Below, piece after piece: positions 7,721 to 15,800 of a DNA stretch of 20,441 bases; the first letter of the stretch is position 1, and the number at the start of each line of letters is the position of its first letter. This DNA comes from Candidatus Levyibacteriota bacterium (lineage in GTDB: Bacteria; Patescibacteriota; Microgenomatia; Levybacterales; UBA12049). Under the pieces are notes generated by a model. That model was not told where the DNA came from. It did not search any database and saw only the letters and a program-made list of their open reading frames with translations. Both the position numbers and the translations under genes were made by a program. The stretch covers positions 1 through 20,441 of the forward strand of contig PRDT01000086.1 in NCBI GenBank assembly GCA_003173995.1, read 5' to 3'.

Positions 7721-8224
7721 ATGGAACGAACAGGACATAGACCAAACATCGTATACCAGGCTGTACAAGGATTAGGCAAACCTCTTAGTCTTACCGCTCT
7801 TGGGCTTACTCTTGCAACGACAGGAGCTTGTGCAGATCTTGGCAAAACGACAGTTGCCGCCCCTGATTTGACCGTACAAATTCAACCTGGCTCGACTTTT
7901 GGAATTAATAAGGCATTCGGAGAGATGTGTGCGCTCAGTGATGGTCAACAGATGACAATAAGTTCTGGTACTCCTGGAGCTGAGAAAGTGATTCAAGTTA
8001 CTGCACACGGGTATACCATTGTTGATATGGTGCCAGGACAGTGGCATCAAGTTTTTCTTCCTGATACTGTAGCAGCAAATGCGAGGGGTGTCGCATGCAC
8101 TTCGTATGGTGGTCCGCAAAATGATGCTACGACTGTCTACACAGGTGAAAGAACACGCGACCAAGTACTAAGTACACTTATCCCTGCAGAGGGCCAATCA
8201 GCGACAATTATTACAGTACAATAA
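7721..8224 (+). CDS. Small secreted or lipoprotein-like protein of unknown function
   Basis: The protein has 167 residues. A charged N-terminus (MERTGHRPN) precedes a hydrophobic segment at about 22-38 (LSLTALGLTLATTGACA), which fits a signal peptide; Cys37 sits where a lipobox cysteine could be, but TGAC lacks the usual Leu at -3, so lipidation is uncertain. The mature part is beta-strand-like and rich in Thr, Val and Gly (for example TVQIQPGSTFGINKAFGEMC and HGYTIVDMVPGQWHQVFLP), with two further Cys residues that could pair. I recognise no family. It sits alone with its own leaderless promoter, and is 48 bp downstream of the GT2 gene. Confidence 0.7.
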   Translation: MERTGHRPNIVYQAVQGLGKPLSLTALGLTLATTGACADLGKTTVAAPDLTVQIQPGSTFGINKAFGEMCALSDGQQMTISSGTPGAEKVIQVTAHGYTIVDMVPGQWHQVFLPDTVAANARGVACTSYGGPQNDATTVYTGERTRDQVLSTLIPAEGQSATIITVQ

Positions 8225-8290
8225 TAAGCTTTCCAATAAAAACCCTTCCTAGGGCATTCTAGAGCCTTCTCCCAAAATACATCAATTTTC

Positions 8291-8310
8291 TTATCCCTAA
8301 GTTATCCACA
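8291..8310 (+). other. DnaA-box-like site in an A/T-rich stretch
   Basis: TTATCCACA (8302-8310) is an exact match to the canonical DnaA box and TTATCCCTA (8291-8299) is a near match 2 bp upstream, followed by an A/T-rich tract (8311-8335). Only one perfect box is visible and no dnaA, dnaN or other origin gene is nearby, so an origin is not supported; it could be a DnaA regulatory site or chance. Confidence 0.3.
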
Positions 8311-8405
8311 TTTTTTTTCATAACTTATTTAGCTTGCCATAGCAGTCTATTTTGATAGCCTCAAACTCTAGGCTTATGATGTTTTGTGTTATAGAGTGCT
8401 ATAGG

Positions 8406-8434
8406 TTGACAAGCGCTTGCCCCTATGCTACACT
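8406..8434 (+). promoter_or_regulatory. Promoter of the 50-residue gene
   Basis: Consensus TTGACA (8406-8411), 17-bp spacer, TACACT (8429-8434), predicted +1 near 8441. A small dyad TATAG-AGTG-CTATA (8390-8403) ends two bases upstream of the -35 and could bind a regulator. Confidence 0.7.
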
Positions 8435-8451
8435 TTTTCAGGAGAATGAAT

Positions 8452-8604
8452 ATGTTAGGATTTTTAACTTCCCTTTTCGGGCACAAAAAAGTGACTCGTA
8501 AGACGCTTGACGAATACAAACATGAAATGTTGGTCAGTACAGGCCGAGAGCAATTTAAGGCCATGCTGAAGAAGAACATTCGAATTCCAGTAGTTTTTCT
8601 TTAA
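8452..8604 (+). CDS. 50-residue small protein, unknown function
   Basis: A short ORF with full expression signals: a consensus promoter at 8406-8434, AGGAG (8440-8444) seven bases before the ATG at 8452, and a TAA at 8602. An in-frame ATG at 8446 directly touches the ribosome site and is less likely. The product begins MLGFLTSLFGHKK, a short amphipathic or hydrophobic N-terminus. It continues with a charged, probably helical middle (TRKTLDEYKHEMLVSTGREQ, FKAMLKKN) and ends IRIPVVFL. It has no signal peptide cleavage site and no Cys. It may be a small membrane-associated or nucleic-acid-associated protein; no family is recognised with certainty. Confidence 0.65.
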   Translation: MLGFLTSLFGHKKVTRKTLDEYKHEMLVSTGREQFKAMLKKNIRIPVVFL

Positions 8605-8619
8605 ATTGAAACTTTGACA

Positions 8620-8682
8620 ATAAAAAAGAGCATCGCTTTCGTTACTTCCGATAATGAATACGGTACGATAAGCAATGCTCTT
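8620..8682 (-). terminator. Intrinsic terminator of the candidate small RNA
   Basis: ATGCTCTT (8675-8682) pairs with AAGAGCAT (8626-8633); after one mismatch GCTT pairs with AAGC and further pairs follow with small bulges, around a loop of about 15 bases. Read on the minus strand the hairpin is followed by TTTTTTATT. On the plus strand no T-run follows. Confidence 0.6.
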
Positions 8683-8726
8683 GCAATTTGCAATTAGTCC
8701 TTTAGGCAGGAATTAACTAAGTGCAG
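8620..8726 (-). ncRNA. Candidate small RNA, about 107 nt
   Basis: On the minus strand a promoter at 8761-8733 predicts a start near 8726, and an intrinsic terminator ends near 8620, bounding a transcript of about 107 nt with no plausible ORF. The 5' half contains a tandem TTGCAAT heptamer (plus-strand 8681-8694) and a CCT/AGG mini-hairpin; the 3' half is a long imperfect hairpin. It converges on the 50-residue gene, ending about 16 bases past that stop. It does not match tmRNA, SRP, RNase P or 6S features that I can recognise. The 451-bp stretch 8605-9055 otherwise holds only palindromes. Confidence 0.5.
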
Positions 8727-8732
8727 GATTAA

Positions 8733-8761
8733 TTAGTATCAAATAGCCAATTGCTTGTCAA
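8733..8761 (-). promoter_or_regulatory. Minus-strand promoter for the candidate small RNA
   Basis: On the minus strand: TTGACA (8761-8756), 17-bp spacer, TGA-TACTAA (hexamer 8738-8733). Upstream lies an A/T-rich tract, ATGACAATTTTTC, that could act as an UP element. Confidence 0.65.
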
Positions 8762-8765
8762 GAAA

Positions 8766-8829
8766 AATTGTCATAGCTAAAAATATTAATTTAGCTCACT
8801 AGGACGACAAAAAACTAGACATGACAATT
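8766..8829. repeat. Nested inverted repeats upstream of the small RNA promoter
   Basis: AATTGTCAT (8766-8774) and ATGACAATT (8821-8829) are exact 9-bp inverted repeats. Between them AGCTAAA (8775-8781) and TTTAGCT (8790-8796) form a second palindrome with an AATATTAA centre. A regulator binding region is possible. Confidence 0.45.
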
Positions 8830-8876
8830 GGCATTTTTGTAAGAAAACCGGGAAGAAAATTGACAATATTTTTCCC

Positions 8877-8929
8877 CACCTCTAATGAGGTAGGAAAGTT
8901 GGGCAGGCTTTCCTATCTCGTTAGAGGTG
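8877..8929 (+). repeat. 22-bp near-perfect hairpin
   Basis: Arms 8877-8898 and 8908-8929 pair over 22 positions around a 9-base loop (TTGGGCAGG). The two non-Watson-Crick positions (8886 and 8890) are U-G or G-U wobbles if the plus strand is transcribed but A-C mismatches on the minus strand, favouring a plus-strand RNA hairpin. A pyrimidine-rich tract follows instead of a clean T-run. No promoter was found for it with confidence. Confidence 0.55.
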
Positions 8930-9055
8930 TGTTTCCTCTCTTCTATTACTTCCACTACATACCGTTATTTCATTTCACCAAATACTCTTCTTATGAAGTT
9001 TACTAATAAAACTATTGAAGCGTATTTCTGAGGTCCTGGAAGAACGGTAGAATGA

Positions 9056-9508
9056 TTATTGCTCTTTTGTTGGAGTTGGAGTAGCTTTTACTTTTTTGGC
9101 TGGTGTAGGACTCGTCGTAGTAGGAGCTTGTGCTTCTCCAATATTTACTGGTGCTACCTGGACAATTCTATTTGCAGATGGGTTGAACAAAATTGCTTCT
9201 CGAGCTTTGGTATAAATAAGCACTTTATCTCCATTATGTGCTTTACCAAAGAATGGTTGGTTTTTAAGCTTGGTGATATCAGCCACTGTCGCAATCGTTG
9301 GTTGCTCGTCTTTTGGCAACTCAATAAGTTTTCCTACTCTCTCAATAAGGTCTTGTGTTTGCATTTGTGCGGCAAGTGTTGGATTGTTTAAAAGTTTTTG
9401 AGACATTTGATATTGCTTATAAAAATACGCTGCTGCACCCAATGCTCCAATAACAACAACAACCAATAAAATGGTAATAAAAACGTGTGTCTTCATAAAC
9501 TTCTTCAT
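9056..9508 (-). CDS. Conserved-type single-pass membrane protein (CPR-like)
   Basis: The ORF is open to an ATG at 9694, but the start at 9508 (MKKFMKTHVF) is supported by a promoter whose predicted +1 is exactly that A. The 150-residue product has an N-terminal membrane helix (about 8-29), a Gln-rich juxtamembrane helix (30-60), then a compact domain containing IERVGKLIELPKDEQPTIAT and FFGKAHNGDKVLIYTKAREA, ILFNPSANRIVQVAPV. It ends in a Thr/Pro/Lys-rich tail. From memory this domain recurs widely in Patescibacteria as a hypothetical protein; its biochemical role is not known to me. The helix near the N-terminus makes an exported C-terminal domain likely. It is on the same strand as the fibre gene, but has its own promoter. 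Confidence 0.82.
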   Translation of the reverse strand: MKKFMKTHVFITILLVVVVIGALGAAAYFYKQYQMSQKLLNNPTLAAQMQTQDLIERVGKLIELPKDEQPTIATVADITKLKNQPFFGKAHNGDKVLIYTKAREAILFNPSANRIVQVAPVNIGEAQAPTTTSPTPAKKVKATPTPTKEQ

Positions 9509-9514
9509 AACCAT

Positions 9515-9543
9515 ATAGTAAAAAGAATCGGAAACCATGTCAA
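9515..9543 (-). promoter_or_regulatory. Leaderless-type promoter of the 9508 gene
   Basis: Minus strand: consensus TTGACA (9543-9538), 17-bp spacer (9537-9521), TACTAT (9520-9515). The expected +1 is 9508, the first base of the ATG. The next 383 bp up to 9891 contain no supported protein gene. Confidence 0.78.
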
Positions 9544-9749
9544 GTGCGCAATTTTTCTTAACCAAAATACGAAAAAATCTTCCAAGCTTTAACAGCGGAT
9601 TTAGGCAGGTATGTTGCGGGCATATATGTCTTATGCAAGAAAGTCGTTTTGAGAAAAACGCAAAATACGCAGACCAACGACCTATCGTAGACAAGGAAGA
9701 AATATGCTAAAGGCAACCAAACGGATTACCCACTACCTACCGATCCTCC

Positions 9750-9778
9750 TTGCATAAGATCGACTCTTCTCTTATATA
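9750..9778 (+). promoter_or_regulatory. Possible plus-strand promoter in the 9509-9891 gap
   Basis: TTGCAT (9750-9755), 17-bp spacer, TATATA (9773-9778), predicted start near 9785. It is only about 8 bases upstream of a terminator-like hairpin, so any RNA would be very short or the element may have another use. Confidence 0.4.
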
Positions 9779-9792
9779 ACGTCAGCTCTATA

Positions 9793-9818
9793 CAGAAGCA
9801 ACCATGCTTCTGCTTTTT
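9793..9818 (+). terminator. Intrinsic terminator, plus-strand orientation
   Basis: CAGAAGCA (9793-9800), loop ACCA, TGCTTCTG (9805-9812), then C and five T. A textbook hairpin plus T-run when read on the plus strand, although no plus-strand gene ends here. On the minus strand the hairpin is preceded by the A-run and not followed by T, so it would not efficiently end the fibre transcript. Confidence 0.55.
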
Positions 9819-9891
9819 GCTTCACGTCTGCCCAAATGGTGGCAGCAATCATATGAATGCTATGTGTCACGCACTATCCTCCTTTCTGCGC

Positions 9892-12800
9892 CTATGGCGC
9901 TAAAATTGCACTACTTGGACTCGCAACCGGCGAGGGTGAAAGCGATTGAGGGCTTTCCCCACTTTCAACGGTTACTGGATTGTCAATGGAAAGAGCATGC
10001 CAGGAGAATGGTATATCTACCTCTGCTGGCTTATTAAGTTGTATGGTAAATCCTGTTTTGGTTACATGAGTAATGATGTATGTGTATCCTCCATTAAGAA
10101 TCATTGATTGTAGGGCATTCTGTGAGGTCGTAGATCCATAAGAATTTCCATCATTATCAATTGCTACTGATGCTGTAATAATGGGTTGAGAAGGATATGG
10201 TTTTGCAAAAGTAACAGCCACTTTTGTTGCATTTGTAGGAATAGTAACGTTACCTGCTGTATCTTGATTGACGGTAAGGGTTCCTTGTACTGTTACATTG
10301 TTATGGAATATTACTTTACCGAAGAAATCTGAAATTCCATTCACAAGAAGATTATTTGTTGTCAATGTATCGATAACATGGAATAGGCCTTCTACTAACC
10401 CATCTCCTTTTACTCTGAAATCTCCCGAAACAGTTGCAGTCCCTAATACTGACAGGGTGTTAAAAAGAGGATCTGTTGCAGCAATAACATGTGCAGATGA
10501 AGTAGCAGCAGAGATTTGCCCAGAAAGAGATGCAATTTGTAGACGAAGACTATCAAACTGAGCCAAGTAATCTGCTGGAATATTGTGAGCACGAATATTC
10601 CCAGCAAACGTCGCATCACCATTTTTCTCAAAAGTAATTGCATTTGTTCCATCAGAACCATGAATAATAACTTGTCCATTTGTATCAACCGTAAGATAGT
10701 CGTTGCTTGTAAGCTTACTATTGATAGCATCAATCATAACTTGCTGCTCTTGGAGAGCTTTAATTGCTGGGACAACAAGATATGCATAATCAACACCATA
10801 GACATCACCAATTGTTGGATCGTTATAGATAACATGCACTGCATCTCCAAATTGCTGCTGGACTTCTTGGGCAATAAGTCCTGTGTGAGTTACTGTTGTG
10901 TCATGGCCTGACAAGTCATTCCAGTTAAACGTCACCGGTCGAAGGGCAAGCACTTTAGAGAGTGTTGCGTCATCAAGGTTGCTAACATTTTGTTTGAGTC
11001 GTGCGTCTGAGGTACAGCTAGTGGCACCAGTACCATTTCCAATAGAACACGTAGTTGCACTTCCCTGGAGTGTCACTGCAGAAGATGCTTTGAGTGCCAT
11101 TGTAGTAGAGCTAGTTGAACCAATGGTAATAGAGTTAGCAACCGCTCCTGTACCAATCGTAATCGTCTTTGCGTTGGTTGCACCTGTTGCAATTTGGACT
11201 ACATTTGCTCCTGTTCCATTAGCAATCTGCACGGTTGAAGTACCAGCGCCTGCGCCAATAGCAACTGTTTGCGTTGTGGATGAAGAACCCAAAGTGATTT
11301 GGCCAGTACCAGCAGCAGCACCAATAACAATGGTTCCTGTTGTTTGGGGAGTCAGTGCAATTGCAGAACCACTTCCACCTTGGATTGTTGTTGTGTGGGC
11401 AGCATTTCCAATGCTTCCAATAGTTACTGCAACAGTACCAGTTGTTGTACCACCATCGCCAATGTGAACCGTATTGGTTGTACCACTTCCAGGAATTCCA
11501 CCAGCTAAATTCAATACAACGCCACCTGAGGTTACTGCAGCACCATTACCAATAGAAATCGTTTGTGTTGCAGAAGTTGGATTTCCTGATCCTATGGAAA
11601 TAGTATTTGCTGCAGTTGACTGACCAAGCGTGATAGTTCCGGTACCTGCTCCTCCAGAGGCACCAATGTTAATTGTTCCTGCAACGCCAGGGATAATATC
11701 TATACCGGAAGTAGATCCTCCAAAAGCACCGGTTCCAGTACCACCGCGAATAATCGTCACGCCTGTTGTTTGGCCAGTACTTCCAATAGTGATGTTTGCA
11801 GTACGAACTGCAGATCCGCCACCAATTGATATGGTTCCTGAAGTCATCGCGTTCCCGATACTCACAGAACCAGCTGTTTGGGTATCAGCAATGGTCAAGA
11901 CATTTGCACCGCTACCGTCAAAAATATGTGCTGTCTTTGCACCACTTCCAATACCAAGGTTATATGTTTGGGAAGCAGTTGAGGATCCAAGGGTAATTGC
12001 ACCTGTCCCAGCTCCTCCTGATGCACCAATGTTGATAGTTCCCGCAACACCTGGAATAATATCAATACCAGAGGTTGTGCCACCAAGCGCACCAGTTCCT
12101 GTACCTCCAACAATCTGCGTCACGCCTGTTGTTTGACCAGTACTACCAATAATGATATTTGCTGTACGGACAGCAGATCCTCCACCAATTGATATGGCAC
12201 CAGATGTTGAGGTGTTGCCAATGTTAATTATCGCTCCTGTGGAAGAATTACCAATATTCACTGTTGTTGCGCCTGACGCACCATCTCCAATAGCAATAGT
12301 ATTTGTAGCCGTTGATTTACCAAGCGTGATAGTACCGGTACCTGCTCCTCCAGATGCACCGATATTAATTGTTCCTGCAACGCCAGGGATAATATCTATA
12401 CCGGAAGTTGTACCACCCAATGCTCCTGTGCCGGTTCCGCCAATAATTTGGGTCACACCGCTCGTCTGACCGGTTGAACCAATAATGATGTTTCCTGTTC
12501 TTGTTTGTGCACCACCACCAATGTTGATAGTTCCTGAAGTTTGTGCTGTACCAATATTGATTGCACCACCAACCTGAACATTTGCCAGTGCAAGTGTTGT
12601 TGCACCAGACCCATTGGCAATATTGAGAGTATTTGTTGCGTTACTTGACCCAATGGTGATTGTTCCTGTCTGGGTTGTCCCACCAATGGTAATTGTCTTT
12701 GCTGGCGAATTCGTACTTTGTCCAATATTGATTGCTGGGGCTCCACTTCCATTACTTGTTCCAACATCCAGAGTTAGTCCTCCAGCAGCCACATTTCCTG

Positions 12801-15800
12801 CTGCTCCAGCATTTCCGGTAGTAAAGGAAATCGCGCCACCTACTCCCCCTGTATTCGAAGACCCACCACTGGAAAGACCACCAGCACCAGCTGTAAAGGT
12901 AATTCCTCCTCCTGATCCTCCTGTCCCTGTACCAGAGCCTGTTGATGCCCCTCCGACACCTGTGGTAAAAGTCAAGCCTCCTCCTGATCCTCCTGTTGAG
13001 GCTGTTCCTCCTGATGCCGCTCCTCCTGCTCCAGTAGTGAGTGCAACAAGACCACCGTTACCACCTGTTTGGGAGGCGCCAGTAGAAGCTCCTCCTGCTC
13101 CTCCTAGTACATTTAATGGAGCATTTGCTGTAGAACCAGTAGAAGCTGAAGGCTTGTCTGGTGAAGTAATATTTATTGCACCAGACAAAGAAACTCCACT
13201 CAATTTGGTTCCACCGCTATTAACACGTGTTGCATTCGTCAGAGCATAAGGACCTGGTGAAGCATCGGTTGTTGCACTTAGTTTTTCCAGTTGTGCTCCC
13301 CAAGCAATAACTTGCACTTGTGAGGAAGAACCACCATCATCAATATACATTTCTGCATTGCCTGTGGCTGCACCAGTAAATGTCTTTACATACGAGTATC
13401 GTCTCCAGTTAGTGGTAAGTATTATAGACTGATTTGTTGTTTCGGGGGTACCACCTGTACCACGAATACCAAGCCTGACTGTGGGAGTACCGCTAACAGC
13501 CTTAAGCCAAACAGATGCAGAGTATGTACCACTTGCTGCAGCAACAGCACTGGTCTGAGAAATATCATCCGTTGCAGCATTGGCTGCAAAATTAATAGTA
13601 TCTCCTGTAGTCTCACCGTTTGGTGCTTGAGTACTATTATTTGAGGATACCGTCGTATTAGTGGTCTTGACCCAAGCAGCATTATTAAAATCTTCTGAGA
13701 AGGTAACGAGATTTTGAATAAGACCATTTCCTCCATAGGGCGTACTCAATTGACCCTCATGAATGGCAAGAGCCGTATCCCATCCACCACCTGAAATGTC
13801 TATTCCTCTATCAACACCATTTAAGGTATCTGTATTATTATTTTCAAGTTTGATACCTGTCTGCAACACGCCCGATGCTGCTGCACTCCCCGCAACAATA
13901 CGAAGCCCATTCCATGTACCTCCTGATGTCCCGCCTGCTGTTAGATCAATTCTTTGCGCAGATGCTTCAACAGCAGCAGAACCTCCTTTGTAGCTGATCT
14001 GCAAACCACTGACGCCTGCTGTTGTGACACCAGTTGACCCAGTGTTATCAATTGTCATCATATCACTGCCAGGAACATTCGCATTAGAAGTAAGAAGTAT
14101 CCCATTGGCAGTTGTATTTGCTGCCGCAGCAGGAAGATTAATCTTCATGCCAGTCCATGTACAGGCACCTGTGGTACAGGATTGTGTAGTTGGAGCGGCA
14201 ATATTAAGCCCAGTAATTGCTTTTGTCCCCTGCCCTGATGTAGTGAAGGCAGATTCGATATCAAGCCCATTGGTAATAGACGCTGTTGCATTATTATTTG
14301 TCGAATTATCGGTAAAACTAAACTTAGCTAAGTTACCAGTCTCTGCAGTTGTATGGACGTAAACTGCACCATTTATATCCATATCCCCACCTGTAGTCAC
14401 AGCAGTGCCACCAGTAATTTTGAAGGATGCACCTGTGCTCATACTTGTTGTATTAAGCGTTAATGGGTTGCCTGACGAGGCTGTAGAGGTAACAGTCAAA
14501 CCAGTAAGGGTTCCAAGTGAGGTGATGTTTGGTTGGGATGCTGTAGACAATGTTATTGCTTGGTTAGATCCCCATGTAGGTGCACCGGTAATAGTGTCTC
14601 CAGTGAGGGTAAGTGTGGTACCTGAAGTAAGTGTTAACCCATGACCAATGGTGGTAGTGCCAGTACCAGTCCCGTTAAGCGTTAACGCACCAGAACCATT
14701 TGCATCGATAGAGAGTGGAATATTTGTCCCGCCCCCTGCTGGAACAAGTGTCACTGCGTTACTACTTGCAGAGCCAGTAATCACAAGACCATTTTGTTGG
14801 GATACAGTGCTTGCATCAATTTTAAGGACAGGATTGGTCGTGCCATTTGGACCAACAACAAAGGCTGCATTGGAATTGGATTGGATAGTCTGTGCAGAGC
14901 TAAACGTATTTGCTCCCAAAACAGCGAGAGTTCCTGACGTTGGTAATGTGACAGTTGTTGTACCACTTGTCGTAAATGTAACTGCGTTACTTGCGCTAAA
15001 TGTGATGACTTCTCCGCCCCCAAGTGTGATGGCATTTGTCGCAAGGGTAGTTGAATCACTCACAGTGAGGGTTTTTGCGTTAGTGACCGCAAGTGTACCT
15101 GTTGTTGTATTAATGGTTAAACCGTTATAAGAAGTTCCTGTAAAAACATTTGAAGAAGAATTAAGCGTGAGCGCATTTGAATAGGTACCAGAGAGTCCTG
15201 CAGACTGTAAAACACCTGAACCATTGATAATATTATTTGTCCCAACGCGCAGCGCAGCATCCCACCCAGCACCAATATTTAAAGCATATTCATTGGCAGC
15301 AGTCGCACTAGTGAGTGCTCCAATATTTACTGCATTGATATTTACCTTTGCATTAGATGGTGCGGTGAATGGGTCTGTTTCAAAAAAATTCACGGTGTTG
15401 GTGCCATTTGAAGAATTTCCAAGTGATGGTGTGATTGCAATACCCTGGTGAGTATTTGTCCCTGAGGTGTCTATTGGCGTTGTGAGCGTCAAGGCATCCA
15501 CTGTGTTGGTGGTGCCAGAATTTGCACTAATAGTCTTGGTTTCAGCAATGCCTCCATTTGCAGTAAGAATTCCCGCTAGAGTAAGTGCACCAGTACCTGC
15601 AACGAAATCAGTTCCGGAATTACCAATATTGGTAATAATGTTTGTATTGGCGTCTTCTGTTCCATTCAGCGTATATGCACTAAGCGTATCTGTCGAATTA
15701 TCAAATGTTATGCCTCCATTAGCAGCAATAGCACCAGATGAAGAAAGCGACGTGAATGCAGCTGTTGATGGCGTACTTCCACCAATTGCAGTTCCATTAA

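Noticed and set aside
8361..8579. 72-codon minus-strand ORF
   Set aside because: Antisense to the better supported 50-residue gene and its promoter; Cys-rich random composition.
8821..9006. 61-codon plus-strand ORF
   Set aside because: It runs through the 22-bp hairpin, has no RBS or promoter, and its composition is aromatic and random-looking.
9695..9771. Second AAGGAGG on the minus strand (9751-9745) as an RBS
   Set aside because: The only downstream starts give ORFs of about eight codons, so no gene is supported.
9804..10037. 77-codon plus-strand ORF overlapping the fibre gene's end
   Set aside because: Starts inside the terminator hairpin and overlaps the fibre C-terminus antisense; no RBS.
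11641..12540. Regular repeats as a possible CRISPR array
   Set aside because: Units are ~200 bp, coding, and have no unique spacers of constant length; no cas genes are present.
10898..13249. Several long plus-strand ORFs rich in Val, Pro and Ala (for example 10898-11467, 11630-12136, 12614-13249)
   Set aside because: They are antisense shadows of the Gly/Thr/Ile repeats of the fibre gene; their low-complexity composition mirrors that gene and they lack ribosome sites.
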